Assembly: GCF_900446695.1 (NCBI RefSeq)
Contig: NZ_UAVP01000003.1
Span: forward strand, 310,001-374,000
Source: Capnocytophaga sputigena
GTDB taxonomy: Bacteria > Bacteroidota > Bacteroidia > Flavobacteriales > Flavobacteriaceae
Direction: 5' to 3'
DNA length: 64,000 bases
Shown here: positions 1-12,332 of the stretch, one piece after another
How the letters are laid out: each line of letters opens with the position of its first letter
Position numbering within the stretch: the stretch's first letter is position 1
The notes under the pieces: model-generated
What the model was told of the DNA's origin: nothing
The model's database searches: none
What the model saw: only the letters and a program-made list of their open reading frames with translations
Translations under genes and position numbers: made by a program

Positions 1-2786
<2,786 letters not shown>

Positions 2787-2890
2787 TTATTAGGTATAAA
2801 AACCAAAAATATGTTGGGCAAAGGTATAGAAAATTTATCAGAACTCAAAAACTTTTTGTTGAAGTAGCAACAAGAAGTAGAGCATATAAA

Positions 2891-2924
2891 AAAAGGCTAC
2901 CTACAACACTGTAGATAGCCTTTT
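2891..2924. terminator. Hairpin terminator downstream of nitric oxide reductase
   Basis: The arms AAAAGGCTAcCTACA and TGTAGaTAGCCTTTT pair with one mismatch around a 4-nt loop. On the minus strand the stem is followed by a T run, so it fits a Rho-independent terminator for the nitric oxide reductase gene that ends at 2950. Confidence 0.8.
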
Positions 2925-2949
2925 CTCATTTAGGGATTTTTGTAAGACA

Positions 2950-5193
2950 TTATCTTTTTTCTTTGAGTGACCAACCGGTTTTGAGTCCGATGATAAAATA
3001 TACTAACAATAGTTCACCTAATGCTAATAATATATCCCCTGGCACACGCAACCAGCGTACTGTTTGCATCAATTCAGTGTGCATAAACTCTTCAGAACGC
3101 GCTGACCAATAGCCGTTTTGAATAGCTTCTACAGCTTGCATAATACCTATAGGAAGCACACTCACTACTAACATTGTCATCAAACCAATGTTTATGAGCC
3201 AGAAAGCCCAACCGAGTAACTTGTCGTTCCAATGGCGATCAGGATATAAACCGCGAAGTACAAACAAGATAAGCCCAATACCGAGGATACCATATACACC
3301 AAAGAGAGCAGCGTGACCGTGAACAGCTGTAGTGTTCAAGCCCTGAACATAGTACAAAGCAATAGGCGGGTTGATAGCAAAACCAAATATACCTGCTCCG
3401 ATGAAGTTCCAGAAGCACATTGCTATAAAGCAATAGATAGGCCATTTGTAGGCTTTAATCCACTCAGTAGATTTAGAGATTTTATAGTTGTGATAAGCCT
3501 CAAAACCTATAAGTACCAAAGGCACAATTTCCAAAGCACTGAAAGTAGCTCCCAAAGCTAATACGCCTGTAGGGGTAGCACTAAAATACAAGTGGTGGAA
3601 AGTACCCAATATACCCCCTGCTAAGAATATAATTGTTGAAAACAATACTGAGGCACTCGCTACTTTTATTCTGAGCAAGCCCATACGTGAGAACAAGAAA
3701 GCAGCCACTACGGTAGCAAATACTTCAAAGAAGCCTTCTACCCAAAGGTGAACTACCCACCAACGCCAGTACTCAGCAATTGCCATGTGAGTTTGGCGAC
3801 CATACATCAAGCCTGCTCCATAGAAAGCTGCAATAGCAACAGAGGCTAATACAAAGAGCAATAGTAAGTGGCGATTTTCATCTTTTTTGCGCAATGCAGG
3901 CAATAAAGCTCTTACCATCAAGAATAACCATAAGAACAAGCCTACAAGCAATAATATTTGCCAAAAACGACCTAATTCTATATATTCATATCCTTGGTGA
4001 CCAAAGTAGAAGTTTTCTACTAAACCTAATTTTTGCATTACACCAAACCATTGTCCTGCTAATGAACCCAAAACTACTATCAATAAGGCGATAAAGAGAA
4101 TATTTACCCCTAATTTTTGGTATTTAGGTTCGTGTCCTGATACGGCAGGAGCAATATAAAGACCTGTAGCCAACCAAGAGGTTGCTATCCAGAAAATAGC
4201 TAACTGTACGTGCCAGCTACGCGAAATAGCTTGTGGTAATATCATATCAAGTGGAATACCAAAGAAGCCTTCACCTTCTACACCATAGTGTGCTGTGATC
4301 ACCCCTGCAAGCATTTGTACCAAAATAAGTAATGATACAATCCAGATGTATTTGAGGGTTGCTTTCATTGAAGGTGTAGGTTTCATACCGCGCATAGGGT
4401 CTTGAGCAGGAAGGTGTTCACTCTCTTCTTCCTCCTTGTTACTTGCGTGATAGTACACCAAAATTCCTACCCCAAAAAGTAACATTAGCACACTAAATCC
4501 TGACCACATTTGTAATGAAGTAGATGGCTGATTGCCAATCACAGGATCGTAAGGCCAGTTGTTAGTGTAAGTAACATCATCGTTAGGGCGATTAGTGCTA
4601 CATACCCAAGTAGTCCAAGTAAAGAAAGCATTCATTTGCTGCATACGAGCAGAATCTTTGATAGCATTCTTAGGAATTGCATAATGGCTACGCGTTTTAT
4701 CCAATGAAGGATCGCTCATAAAGAGTTTGGTGTAATAAGCTGCCAACTCTTTAGCTACTTGCGCACGTTCTGGAGAGAAAGTAATCACTCCTGTTTCTTG
4801 GTTAAAAGTGTTTGTGCGAAGTTCTTTGCGCAACTGTACTTGGTATTTAGCCTGCTCTTCTTCAGAAAGGTCTTTGTACACCTTACCATCTTTAGCAGCA
4901 AAAATATCCAAGAGCATCTCTGATTCGCGGTGTAGATAATCCGCATTCCAGTCGGGTGCAATATAAGCACCGTGTCCCCAGATACTACCTACTGTTTGTC
5001 CACCTATTGACTGCCAAACATTTTGACCGTCTTTGATGTCTTGTCCATTATAGAGCACTTCCCCCTCTGTAGTAACAATTTTTTCAGGGAAAGGCGGCGT
5101 AGTACGGTATATTTCTACACCGTAAAAAATCAGCACGAGGAATGAGGCTGCTACTGTAGCCCCAAGCCAAATCCATAATTTCTTAGCTGTCAT
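2950..5193 (-). CDS. norZ: Quinol-dependent nitric oxide reductase (qNOR)
   Basis: Single-subunit qNOR that reduces 2 NO to N2O at the cytoplasmic membrane with electrons from quinol; used for NO detoxification or partial denitrification. The 747-residue length fits qNOR, which has an N-terminal NorC-like periplasmic domain (here about residues 30-225, no CxxCH haem c site) fused to a NorB-like helix bundle. Candidate haem b, b3 and FeB ligands are H328 (SWHVQLAIFW), H482 (VVHLWVEGFFE), H533/H534 (FHHLYFSATP) and H625/H627 (AVHGHAAL). No nir or nos genes lie nearby, which suits NO defence. It is transcribed alone, with a promoter and palindrome upstream and a terminator downstream. Confident family assignment; the symbol norZ follows common use for qNOR. 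Confidence 0.95.
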   Translation of the reverse strand: MTAKKLWIWLGATVAASFLVLIFYGVEIYRTTPPFPEKIVTTEGEVLYNGQDIKDGQNVWQSIGGQTVGSIWGHGAYIAPDWNADYLHRESEMLLDIFAAKDGKVYKDLSEEEQAKYQVQLRKELRTNTFNQETGVITFSPERAQVAKELAAYYTKLFMSDPSLDKTRSHYAIPKNAIKDSARMQQMNAFFTWTTWVCSTNRPNDDVTYTNNWPYDPVIGNQPSTSLQMWSGFSVLMLLFGVGILVYYHASNKEEEESEHLPAQDPMRGMKPTPSMKATLKYIWIVSLLILVQMLAGVITAHYGVEGEGFFGIPLDMILPQAISRSWHVQLAIFWIATSWLATGLYIAPAVSGHEPKYQKLGVNILFIALLIVVLGSLAGQWFGVMQKLGLVENFYFGHQGYEYIELGRFWQILLLVGLFLWLFLMVRALLPALRKKDENRHLLLLFVLASVAIAAFYGAGLMYGRQTHMAIAEYWRWWVVHLWVEGFFEVFATVVAAFLFSRMGLLRIKVASASVLFSTIIFLAGGILGTFHHLYFSATPTGVLALGATFSALEIVPLVLIGFEAYHNYKISKSTEWIKAYKWPIYCFIAMCFWNFIGAGIFGFAINPPIALYYVQGLNTTAVHGHAALFGVYGILGIGLILFVLRGLYPDRHWNDKLLGWAFWLINIGLMTMLVVSVLPIGIMQAVEAIQNGYWSARSEEFMHTELMQTVRWLRVPGDILLALGELLLVYFIIGLKTGWSLKEKR

Positions 5194-5231
5194 AAATAAA
5201 ATATATTAGTGTTTTTTATTATTTGCGGGTA

Positions 5232-5267
5232 CAAAGATATAGAAGATAATTGTATCTTATATGATAC
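5232..5267 (-). promoter_or_regulatory. Promoter -7 box and palindromic operator candidate upstream of qNOR
   Basis: CAAAGATA at 5232-5239 is the complement of TATCTTTG, the Bacteroidota -7 box, about 40 bp before the qNOR ATG. No TTTG stands at the normal -33 distance. Instead the near-perfect palindrome GTATCTTATATGATAC occupies 5252-5267, over the -33 position. That placement fits an activator site, for example for a Crp/Fnr-type NO or redox sensor. The regulator is not in the window. Confidence 0.45.
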
Positions 5268-5368
5268 TTGGGTATTTTTTTTTAATATTTAGGAAATTTA
5301 GAATCATTAAAAAAAGGCTATCTATTGATTTACAAAAGATAACCTTATATATTAGTATTTTTTTTTAA

Positions 5369-6493
5369 TTATTGTGCTTTAGGATTTGTAAGAACTCTTA
5401 ACGTCGCAGTTATCAATTCTTTTAAGTTTTTATCAGAAGGCATTGGTAGATTAGCATTGATGATATTTCCTTTTTCATCTATCAACATATAACGCGGGAT
5501 GCTTCTCAAATCGTATAATTCTTTGAATAATTCCTTTGTTTCAGGAGAGGCATATAGATGAATACCACGGAGTTTCTTTTCCTTTACCATTGTTTTCCAC
5601 GCTTCTTTATCGCGGTCTACCGAAATACTTACAAAGGTAATAGGTTCCGTTTTGTAATCCTCTTGTAAGGATTCTAAGGCAGGCAACTCCTTACGACAAT
5701 CAGGACAATAAGTAGCCCAGATGTCTATAAACAGCAATTTACCTTTGAGTGGTAATTGCTCATATTTTACCTCTTTATCGTTTAAATCAGTAAGAGCAGG
5801 AAGAGCGGGAAAAGGTTGTCCTGCTTTGAGTTTATTTACCAAATCAATATGTTTTGAAAGGGTATTTAAAAGGTCGTTATCTTTCACTAATTGTTTCACT
5901 AAAGCAATGATTTCCTCATTAGTGGCAGTTGCCGAAGTAGGTGATACGCCCTCAATAATCAAAGGGGCTAATGCTTGCTTGATATTTTCCGATTTAAGCG
6001 CTTTGAAATCGGCTAATATTTTGCCCCAAGGGTCATCAAACTCATATTGTACTTTACGAGAGTAGATGCGCCATTTAAAAATATTCTGTACTAAAGTTTG
6101 ATACTCGGGATAATCGTTGAAATCAGTAGCATTGTCTAAATCTACTGCTGTACATAAGTCTTGTAGCTCTTTGATAGCAGGAGCTTCTTCCTCAGTATAT
6201 TTACGGTGATTCAACAAATATTCCGATACTATAACCAACTGTTGATAGCGATTAGCTTTCTCTTCTTTAGCTGCGAAATCTGCTGGCAAGTTCTTGAGTA
6301 TTTCGGTGTATTGTTGCGCTATTGCCTGCATACTTTGTTTAAAAGCCATAGGAGATTGCCTTAAGAGTTCATTTTGTTTCTCAGCTGATTGTAAGCCTAT
6401 AGCTTCTTTTTGTTGCTGATAAGCCTTTATTGCTTCTTCTGAATTGGTACACGACACCAAGGCGCATACAAGGATTGCAAATATCTTTTTCAT
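5369..6493 (-). CDS. TlpA-like thioredoxin-fold lipoprotein
   Basis: Periplasm-facing thiol-disulfide protein of the TlpA/ResA-like family. I chose the ATG at 6493 rather than one nine codons upstream because it gives a clean lipoprotein signal, MKKIFAILVCALVSC, with the lipid Cys at residue 15. Residues from about 25 to 235 are a helical domain common in Bacteroidota TlpA-like proteins. The thioredoxin domain carries WATYCPDCRKE, with the redox CPDC near residues 264-267, and a later cis-Pro region (IPRYMLID). The likely role is redox maintenance of exported proteins or cytochromes. It is monocistronic, and a -7 box TACCTTTG lies at 6518-6525 on the minus strand. The partner is unknown. Confidence 0.85.
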   Translation of the reverse strand: MKKIFAILVCALVSCTNSEEAIKAYQQQKEAIGLQSAEKQNELLRQSPMAFKQSMQAIAQQYTEILKNLPADFAAKEEKANRYQQLVIVSEYLLNHRKYTEEEAPAIKELQDLCTAVDLDNATDFNDYPEYQTLVQNIFKWRIYSRKVQYEFDDPWGKILADFKALKSENIKQALAPLIIEGVSPTSATATNEEIIALVKQLVKDNDLLNTLSKHIDLVNKLKAGQPFPALPALTDLNDKEVKYEQLPLKGKLLFIDIWATYCPDCRKELPALESLQEDYKTEPITFVSISVDRDKEAWKTMVKEKKLRGIHLYASPETKELFKELYDLRSIPRYMLIDEKGNIINANLPMPSDKNLKELITATLRVLTNPKAQ

Positions 6494-6614
6494 AACACTA
6501 TGATTTAAAAATAATGACAAAGGTACAATATTTTTTGGAAAATTACTCTAATTCTAGCAATTATTCCTATTTTTGCACTCAAAAGACCTCTCATAGGAAA
6601 CAACAATTCATTTT

Positions 6615-7070
6615 ATGAATATAAATATTGAAGATTTCAGTCTTATTAATTTCATTTCTTCTGTTGAAACTATCTCGTTTGATTATGCTGGTGTAGGAGG
6701 TATAGCCGATTGTTTGGGGTATTACATTATCTGTTTTAAGGAAAGAAACAGTGATATTCTCTCTGCTATCAGTTTTGAGGATATTTTACTGCATAAAGAA
6801 CTTACTGAAATAGCTAATCATATTTTACAAACACTGTGTATTCCTATCCGTTTTGGAGATGATAGTCATCTTGTTGAATCTACCTTAGGACGCCCTTTCT
6901 GTATTGATGAAAACCTTTTTACTGACCGAAAAATATGGTATTATTACATCAATGAAGGAAAAGGACTCTTAAGTATTGGTATTAATCTGGCAGATAAAGT
7001 TATGAGTTTAGAGATTATCAGTCACCCCACAATTATAAAAGAACGAAAAGAAACCTTATCTATATCATAA
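6615..7070 (+). CDS. Hypothetical protein, 151 residues
   Basis: I do not recognise this protein. It is soluble, acidic and has no signal peptide or membrane segment. Visible elements are an N-terminal stretch with FDYAGVGGIADCLGYYI and a beta-rich C-terminus (KIWYYYINEGKGLLSIGI). The sequence TATTTTTG at 6568-6575 matches a -7 promoter box about 40 bp upstream, and a strong bidirectional terminator follows the stop at once, so it is probably a real single-gene unit. It converges with the nqr operon. No function is proposed. Confidence 0.6.
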   Translation: MNINIEDFSLINFISSVETISFDYAGVGGIADCLGYYIICFKERNSDILSAISFEDILLHKELTEIANHILQTLCIPIRFGDDSHLVESTLGRPFCIDENLFTDRKIWYYYINEGKGLLSIGINLADKVMSLEIISHPTIIKERKETLSIS

Positions 7071-7102
7071 AAAAATCCGACCTATTACTAAGTCGGATTT
7101 TT
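7071..7102. terminator. Bidirectional terminator between hypothetical gene and nqrF
   Basis: Perfect 11-bp arms AAAAATCCGAC (7071-7081) and GTCGGATTTTT (7092-7102) enclose a 10-nt loop. A-tract and T-tract sit on both sides, so it can end transcription of the plus-strand gene ending at 7070 and of the minus-strand nqr operon ending at 7121. Confidence 0.88.
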
Positions 7103-7120
7103 GTATAATGTAGGTAGTTA

Positions 7121-8434
7121 TTAACCACCAAAGTCGTCGAAACGGATATTTTCATCGGGCATACCAAAGTCTTGACCCATTTTCTGAACAGCTTTGTTCA
7201 TCATTGGAGGTCCGCAGAAGTACAATTCTATATCTTCTGGGGCTTCGTGTTTGCTCAAATATTGTTCAATCACAGCATTGTGAACAAAACCTAAGAAGCC
7301 ATCACCTTCGGTATCATTGACATCTTTCTTCACTTTCCAATTGTCTTCTGGTAGTGGTTCAGAAAGTACGATGAAGAACTTGAAGTTAGGGAATTCGCGC
7401 TCTAATTCACGGAAGTGTTCTACATAGAACAACTCGCGTTTTGAACGACCTCCGTACCAATAAGTCACGGTACGTCCTGTTTTCAAAGTTTTGAATAGGT
7501 GGTACAAGTGAGAACGCATAGGCGCCATACCAGCCCCTCCACCTACGTACAACATCTCGGCATTAGACTCGTTGATGAAGAATTCACCATAAGGTCCTGA
7601 GATGGTTACCTTATCACCTGGTTTGCGAGAGAAGATGTATGATGAAGCAACCCCTGGGTTTACATCCATCCAGCCACCTTTAGCTTTGTCGAATGGTGGA
7701 GTAGCGATACGTACATTAAGCATAATCTCACGACCTTCAGCAGGGTAAGAAGCCATAGAGTAGGCACGTTCAGCAGGTTCTGGGTTTTTCATCACCAATG
7801 GCCATAGTTTGAACTTATCCCATTCCATTTTGAACTTATCGGGTTCACCTGGGTGTTCTACAGGGTGTGCAGTGATATCAATATCGGAGTATTTTACCTC
7901 ACAAGGTGGGATTTCAATTTGGATGTATCCCCCTGGTTTATAGTCCATATCCTCAGGGATTTCTACCACAAACTCTTTGATGAAAGAGGCAACGTTGTAG
8001 TTACGCACTACAGTAGCTTGCCATTTCTTGATACCAAACACTTGTTCTGGCACCCCAATTTTCATATCTTGTTTTACTTTCACTTGGCAAGCCAAACGCA
8101 CTCCTTCTTTCAATTCTTTTTTAGTAAAGTGAGGAGTTTCGGTAGGGAGTGCTTCTCCCCCACCTTCGTATACGTGGCATTCACATTGTAAACAAGACCC
8201 TTTACCACCACAAGCTGATGGCAAGAAAATCTTTTCGTTACCTAAAGTAGAGAGCAGTGAACCTCCAAGAGGCACTTCAACTACTTTTTCGTTATTGATA
8301 GTAATTTTTACAGGTCCTGATGGTGTTAGTTTCTGTTTTACGTAAAGCAAAATAGCAACCAACAATAGGATTACAACTAATAATCCTATCACCGTTACTG
8401 CAATAGTTGTTAATATTTCACTTGCTAATATCAT
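7121..8434 (-). CDS. nqrF: Na+-translocating NADH:quinone reductase subunit F
   Basis: NADH entry subunit of Na+-NQR: it oxidises NADH through FAD and a 2Fe-2S centre and passes electrons into the membrane complex. An N-terminal membrane anchor (about residues 8-32) is followed by a ferredoxin domain with the cluster cysteines C75, C81, C84 and C116 ([10 protein letters not shown]...LAC). Then comes the FAD-binding RAYSMASYP and the NADH-binding [15 protein letters not shown]. The length of 437 is somewhat above the usual 405-410; an insertion in the flavin domain explains part of it (the stretch after [13 protein letters not shown]). Last gene of the operon; its start overlaps nqrE by 17 nt. 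Confidence 0.97.
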   Translation of the reverse strand: MILASEILTTIAVTVIGLLVVILLLVAILLYVKQKLTPSGPVKITINNEKVVEVPLGGSLLSTLGNEKIFLPSACGGKGSCLQCECHVYEGGGEALPTETPHFTKKELKEGVRLACQVKVKQDMKIGVPEQVFGIKKWQATVVRNYNVASFIKEFVVEIPEDMDYKPGGYIQIEIPPCEVKYSDIDITAHPVEHPGEPDKFKMEWDKFKLWPLVMKNPEPAERAYSMASYPAEGREIMLNVRIATPPFDKAKGGWMDVNPGVASSYIFSRKPGDKVTISGPYGEFFINESNAEMLYVGGGAGMAPMRSHLYHLFKTLKTGRTVTYWYGGRSKRELFYVEHFRELEREFPNFKFFIVLSEPLPEDNWKVKKDVNDTEGDGFLGFVHNAVIEQYLSKHEAPEDIELYFCGPPMMNKAVQKMGQDFGMPDENIRFDDFGG

Positions 8435-9164
8435 TGCTTAAATCTTTTGTGTTATGAGCTAATTTATCAGTTTTAACTTCTTGTTGGATAGTAGTCTCTT
8501 GTTTAGGAGCTTCTTTAGCTTCTTCTTTTTTGCTGCTACCACCTGTAAGCATACCACCAAAGCTCATAAAGCCGATAGCCATAAGACCTGTGGTGATGAA
8601 GGTGATACCTAAGCCGCGCAAAGGTGCAGGCACGTGTGAATAACGTATTTTCTCACGAATAGCAGCCAATGCTAAGATAGCGATAGCCCAACCTAATCCT
8701 GAACTCACTCCATAGGCTACTGAAAGACCGAATGAGTGAATTACTTCAGCACGTGATTGCATAAAGAGAGATCCCCCTAAGATAGCACAGTTTACCGCTA
8801 TCAAAGGTAAGAAGATACCCAATGAGTTATACAAAGATGGTGAGAATTTCTCTACTATAATCTCTACCAACTGTACCATTGTAGCAACCGTAGCAATGAA
8901 CAAGATATAAGTAAGGAAGCTCAAATCGTAATTAGCATACTCTTCGCCTAACCAACGCAAAGCACCCTCTTTGAGTATGTACTCATTAAGTAGCCAGTTC
9001 ATAGGTACAGTAAGGGTTTGTACAAAGATAACGGCAGCTCCTAAGCCTATGGCAGTAGATACTTTTTTAGATACAGCCAAGTACGAACACATACCTAAGA
9101 AGGTAGCGAAAATCATATTCTCAACGAATATTGATTTAAAAATCAGTGTTAAATATTCTAACAT
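8418..9164 (-). CDS. nqrE: Na+-translocating NADH:quinone reductase subunit E
   Basis: Integral membrane subunit of Na+-NQR with six predicted helices, paired with NqrD around an intersubunit Fe-S centre; the conserved Cys lie in helices ([11 protein letters not shown] and [12 protein letters not shown]). The core covers about residues 1-205. It is followed by a charged tail of about 40 residues rich in Lys, Glu and Gln ([14 protein letters not shown]...), absent from the well-known Vibrio subunit of about 198 residues. The tail codons overlap the nqrF start, so the extension may only reflect a displaced stop. Confidence 0.95.
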   Translation of the reverse strand: MLEYLTLIFKSIFVENMIFATFLGMCSYLAVSKKVSTAIGLGAAVIFVQTLTVPMNWLLNEYILKEGALRWLGEEYANYDLSFLTYILFIATVATMVQLVEIIVEKFSPSLYNSLGIFLPLIAVNCAILGGSLFMQSRAEVIHSFGLSVAYGVSSGLGWAIAILALAAIREKIRYSHVPAPLRGLGITFITTGLMAIGFMSFGGMLTGGSSKKEEAKEAPKQETTIQQEVKTDKLAHNTKDLSNDISK

Positions 9165-9184
9165 TTTCTTTTCTTTTTAAATGA

Positions 9185-9832
9185 TTAATGACTGTCTTCT
9201 ATCAAGGCTTTGTTACGTGAGCGTTGTACCCACACTACTATACCATAGGTTACCAAAGCCATAGGTGCTAACAACATAAAACCGTTGTTCTCATAGCCTA
9301 ATGCATAAGCTCCCGTTTTTTTGATAGGGTCGCCTAATACTTGGAAGCCAAGCAAAGTACCAGAACCTAATAGTTCACGGAAGAAAGCAACGATAAGCAA
9401 AGCGATAGAATAACCACCTGCATTACCAATAGCATCTAAGAACGATTTTCCTGGAGGGTTACCCAAGGCGAACGCCTCAAAACGTCCCATCAAAATACAG
9501 TTGGTGATGATAAGCCCTACATATACCGATAGCTGTTTGCTAAGGTCGTACACATAGGATTTAAGCACAAAGTCCACCACAATTACCAAAGCAGCTGCTA
9601 CAATTAGCTGAGCGATGATACGGATTTTAGGTGGTATTACATTTCTAAGCAAAGAAATGGTTACGTTACCCATTACAAGTACAAAGGTAAAGGAAAGGCT
9701 CATTACGATAGCGGCTTTCAGTTGGGCTGTAATTGCCAAAGCAGAACAGATACCCAACACTTGTACCGTTACGGGGTTGTTATCCCATAGAGGGTCAGTT
9801 ACTAATTTTGTATCTTTTTTTGATAGTCCCAT
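9185..9832 (-). CDS. nqrD: Na+-translocating NADH:quinone reductase subunit D
   Basis: Six-helix membrane subunit homologous to NqrE, RnfA and RnfE. The 215 residues show the family hallmarks: DPLWDNNPVTVQVLGICSALAIT near the N-terminus and GLIITNCILMGRFEAFA in the middle, with the Cys in these two helices expected to bind the NqrD/E Fe-S centre. It lies 20 bp upstream of nqrE and 6 bp downstream of nqrC, consistent with one transcript. Confidence 0.96.
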   Translation of the reverse strand: MGLSKKDTKLVTDPLWDNNPVTVQVLGICSALAITAQLKAAIVMSLSFTFVLVMGNVTISLLRNVIPPKIRIIAQLIVAAALVIVVDFVLKSYVYDLSKQLSVYVGLIITNCILMGRFEAFALGNPPGKSFLDAIGNAGGYSIALLIVAFFRELLGSGTLLGFQVLGDPIKKTGAYALGYENNGFMLLAPMALVTYGIVVWVQRSRNKALIEDSH

Positions 9833-9838
9833 AGTCTC

Positions 9839-10576
9839 TTATTTGTTTAAACTTTTAATATAGGATATATAAGGCTCTATGCCATCGCTTATCATCGCTT
9901 GCACTCCATTACCAGTAAGGGTAGCTCCTGCAATAGCATCAATTTTCCCATCTTCTTTACGTTTATTTTCAGGATCACCATTGCTTTTTGAAATTTGAAT
10001 GCTTTGGAAGTTACCTGCGGCATCCAATAAATGTTCCCCGATAAAGTCGTCCATAAAGAAACGTTCTTTGATGTTAGCTCCTAAACCAGCAGTTTCACCT
10101 TTGTGGTCGAAGAAAACACCACGTACGATAAGGTCTTTATCTACAGCTATATATCCCCAAATAGCATCCCACAAACCACGTCCGCTTACGGGAATTATAT
10201 AGAGGGTAGCTCCATCTTTTTCACCTACGTAAAGAGGTAAACCTTCACGATGACCGTTGAAGTTGATAAGGTCGTTTGCACCTTCTACTTTCTCAGCGGT
10301 ATTTCCTTTGATAAGGTATTGTTCTTTCACATAGTTAGGGAACTCTTTTTCAGCATCAGTTGTAGAAAGAAACTCTACTTTACCTCCTCCAAGCTCACCT
10401 TGGTTGTGATTTACGCCCATAGCGTAGAGAATGTTTTGTTTCTTTTCTAACTTTTTATTGTTACTGATATCACTGCTCAATGCTGATGAAATACCAGCGA
10501 GCAAAGCTCCTACGATTACCACCATTATAATGGCGAAAATCACTGTATACGAATTACTTTCTGTTTTTACTGCCAT
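9839..10576 (-). CDS. nqrC: Na+-translocating NADH:quinone reductase subunit C
   Basis: FMN-carrying subunit of Na+-NQR. A single N-terminal helix (about residues 9-31) anchors a periplasmic FMN-binding domain. The covalent FMN site is the Thr in IDAIAGATLTGNGVQAM near residue 225, matching the SGATxT signature, which an ApbE-type flavin transferase would modify; no apbE gene lies in the window. Another family motif, GAYLGAxIKE-like, appears here as GETAGLGANIKERFF. It sits 3 bp from nqrB and 6 bp from nqrD. Confidence 0.96.
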   Translation of the reverse strand: MAVKTESNSYTVIFAIIMVVIVGALLAGISSALSSDISNNKKLEKKQNILYAMGVNHNQGELGGGKVEFLSTTDAEKEFPNYVKEQYLIKGNTAEKVEGANDLINFNGHREGLPLYVGEKDGATLYIIPVSGRGLWDAIWGYIAVDKDLIVRGVFFDHKGETAGLGANIKERFFMDDFIGEHLLDAAGNFQSIQISKSNGDPENKRKEDGKIDAIAGATLTGNGVQAMISDGIEPYISYIKSLNK

Positions 10577-10579
10577 AAT

Positions 10580-11809
10580 TTATGCGGTTTTAGTAACTGT
10601 TTTTAAACGTTTTTTACGACGAGATACATTAGCTTGTACTACAAAGTGGTCGATAGTAGGAGCTAGTACGTTCATCAATAGGATAGCGAGCATTACCCCT
10701 TCAGGATAAGCTGGGTTGAAGCAACGAATAGCAATAGCGATGAAACCTGCTAAGAACCCGTAGATATACTTACCTGTATTGGTTTGTGCTGCGGTTACTG
10801 GGTCGGTAGCCATAAATACAGCTCCAAAAGCTAAACCTCCAATGAGCAAGTGTTGATAAGCTGGTATACTCCAAATTGCGTGGAATGAAGTGCCTACCAT
10901 ACTTGGTGCTAAAGCGTTGAAAATAAATCCCATTACCCAAGCTCCTACAAACATACTCACCATTACACGCCAAGAAGCGATTTTGGTATAGATGAGAAAT
11001 AAACCTGCTAAGAGGATAAGAATTGTAGAAGTTTCTCCTACTGAACCTGGAATAAACCCGAAAAGGAGGTCAGAATTGGTGTAGTGAATTGAGTGCCCTT
11101 GTGCCAAGTTTCCTAAAATGGTTTCTCCTGAAACAGCATCTAAGTTTGCTCCTGCAGCGATTTCTTTTGAACGACCTAATACGCCTGTTACCCATACTTT
11201 ATCTCCTGTCATTGAAGTAGGATAAGCAAAGAATAAGAAAGCGCGAATGGTAAGCGCAGGGTTTAAGATATTCATACCTGTACCCCCAAATACCTCTTTA
11301 CCGATGATTACTCCAAAGGCTACTGCTACAGCAAGCATCCAAAGTGGAATATCTACTGGAACGATAAGAGGTACTAACATACCAGTTACTAAGTATCCTT
11401 CTTCTACTTCGTGACCGCGGATAGTAGCAAAGATAAACTCAATGCCCAAACCTACCACATACGAAACGACTACTAAAGGAAGTACTTTTATAAAACCAAT
11501 ACAGAAGTTTGTCCAGCTCCAAAAATCACCACTACAGAAAGCTAAGCCTTCAGTAGGATGCGTTAAGTGACCAAAAGCCACTTCGTGCTGGTAACCTGTA
11601 TTGAAAATACCAAAAATCAAACAAGGAATGAGTGCTAAAACCACCATATTCATTGTTCGTTTTAGGTCGTCGGCAGCCTTAATATGGGTACCTCCGTGAG
11701 TTACCTCATTAGGCGTATAGAGGAAAGTGTGGAGCGCATTGAAAGTGGTCTCCATCTTGGTTCCTTTATACTTTTCTTTTAATGTATTTAATTTACTTTT
11801 TAAACTCAT
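10580..11809 (-). CDS. nqrB: Na+-translocating NADH:quinone reductase subunit B
   Basis: Main membrane subunit of Na+-NQR, related to RnfD, with about ten helices and a second covalently bound FMN. The length of 409 is normal. The N-terminus has the family NALHTFLYTPNEVTHGGTHI segment, followed by DLKRTMNMVVLALIPCLIFG. The likely FMN-Thr lies in DAVSGETILGNLAQGHS, where the usual SGAT reads SGET; this is an inference. Separated from nqrA by two unrelated genes (11826-13018), which is unusual. Confidence 0.96.
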   Translation of the reverse strand: MSLKSKLNTLKEKYKGTKMETTFNALHTFLYTPNEVTHGGTHIKAADDLKRTMNMVVLALIPCLIFGIFNTGYQHEVAFGHLTHPTEGLAFCSGDFWSWTNFCIGFIKVLPLVVVSYVVGLGIEFIFATIRGHEVEEGYLVTGMLVPLIVPVDIPLWMLAVAVAFGVIIGKEVFGGTGMNILNPALTIRAFLFFAYPTSMTGDKVWVTGVLGRSKEIAAGANLDAVSGETILGNLAQGHSIHYTNSDLLFGFIPGSVGETSTILILLAGLFLIYTKIASWRVMVSMFVGAWVMGFIFNALAPSMVGTSFHAIWSIPAYQHLLIGGLAFGAVFMATDPVTAAQTNTGKYIYGFLAGFIAIAIRCFNPAYPEGVMLAILLMNVLAPTIDHFVVQANVSRRKKRLKTVTKTA

Positions 11810-11825
11810 TTTCTTAATGAATAAG

Positions 11826-12332
11826 TTAATTATTTCTTTTTATTGATTTGCGAATTAGTTTTAAAGCCCAATCATAATGACTTGATGTTGCCGAAACTAA
11901 GTAAGAGCCAAGTGAGGTTGTCCCCGTCCAATGATACTTCTTTTTGGTAAAAAGCTCTTCATCTGAGTGTTTCTGTATAAGTTGAAACACTTTATTATGA
12001 GAAACTTCAAAAAGGGAGAGTATCTCAGCAAGTGATACTTTTTGACATTGCTCCCATATTTCTCGGTTGAGTTTAGGAGTATCAGAAAAAGTATAACCCT
12101 CTTTAGGTATTTTAGGTTTCTCACCTCGCATTCCTACCTCATACCAATTTAGGAATAATAAATGCCAATGATATAAGTGTCCTATAACATCGCGAATATT
12201 TCTATTCATTGTACCTTCTGGAAAGGAATCTTCTTGCTGCTTCTCAGGTAGTGTTTCTATCAAAGAAAGTAACTTTTGGTAATTTTCTTTAGCTAAAAAC
12301 TCTAAATCTTGTTTCGTTGCTGGTCTTGCCAT
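11826..12332 (-). CDS. ClbS/DfsB family (DUF1706-type) four-helix protein
   Basis: Small cytosolic protein of 168 residues resembling the ClbS/DfsB family, a DinB-like four-helix bundle. Members include ClbS, a colibactin-resistance protein, but most have no known function. Supporting features are ARPATKQDLEFLAKENYQKLLSLIETLP at the start (in parts), NRNIRDVIGHLYHWHLLFLNWY with clustered His and Trp, and YHWTGTTSLGSYLVSATSSHYDWALKLI near the end. Its ATG overlaps the stop of the SUFU-domain gene by one base, and nqrB begins 16 bp after its stop. It is therefore embedded in the nqr transcript. Role there unknown; colibactin itself should not be inferred. Confidence 0.78.
   Translation of the reverse strand: MARPATKQDLEFLAKENYQKLLSLIETLPEKQQEDSFPEGTMNRNIRDVIGHLYHWHLLFLNWYEVGMRGEKPKIPKEGYTFSDTPKLNREIWEQCQKVSLAEILSLFEVSHNKVFQLIQKHSDEELFTKKKYHWTGTTSLGSYLVSATSSHYDWALKLIRKSIKRNN

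Noticed and set aside
11826-12332. Colibactin self-resistance
   Set aside because: The ClbS-like family is broad and no pks genes occur in the window, so the specific function cannot be claimed.
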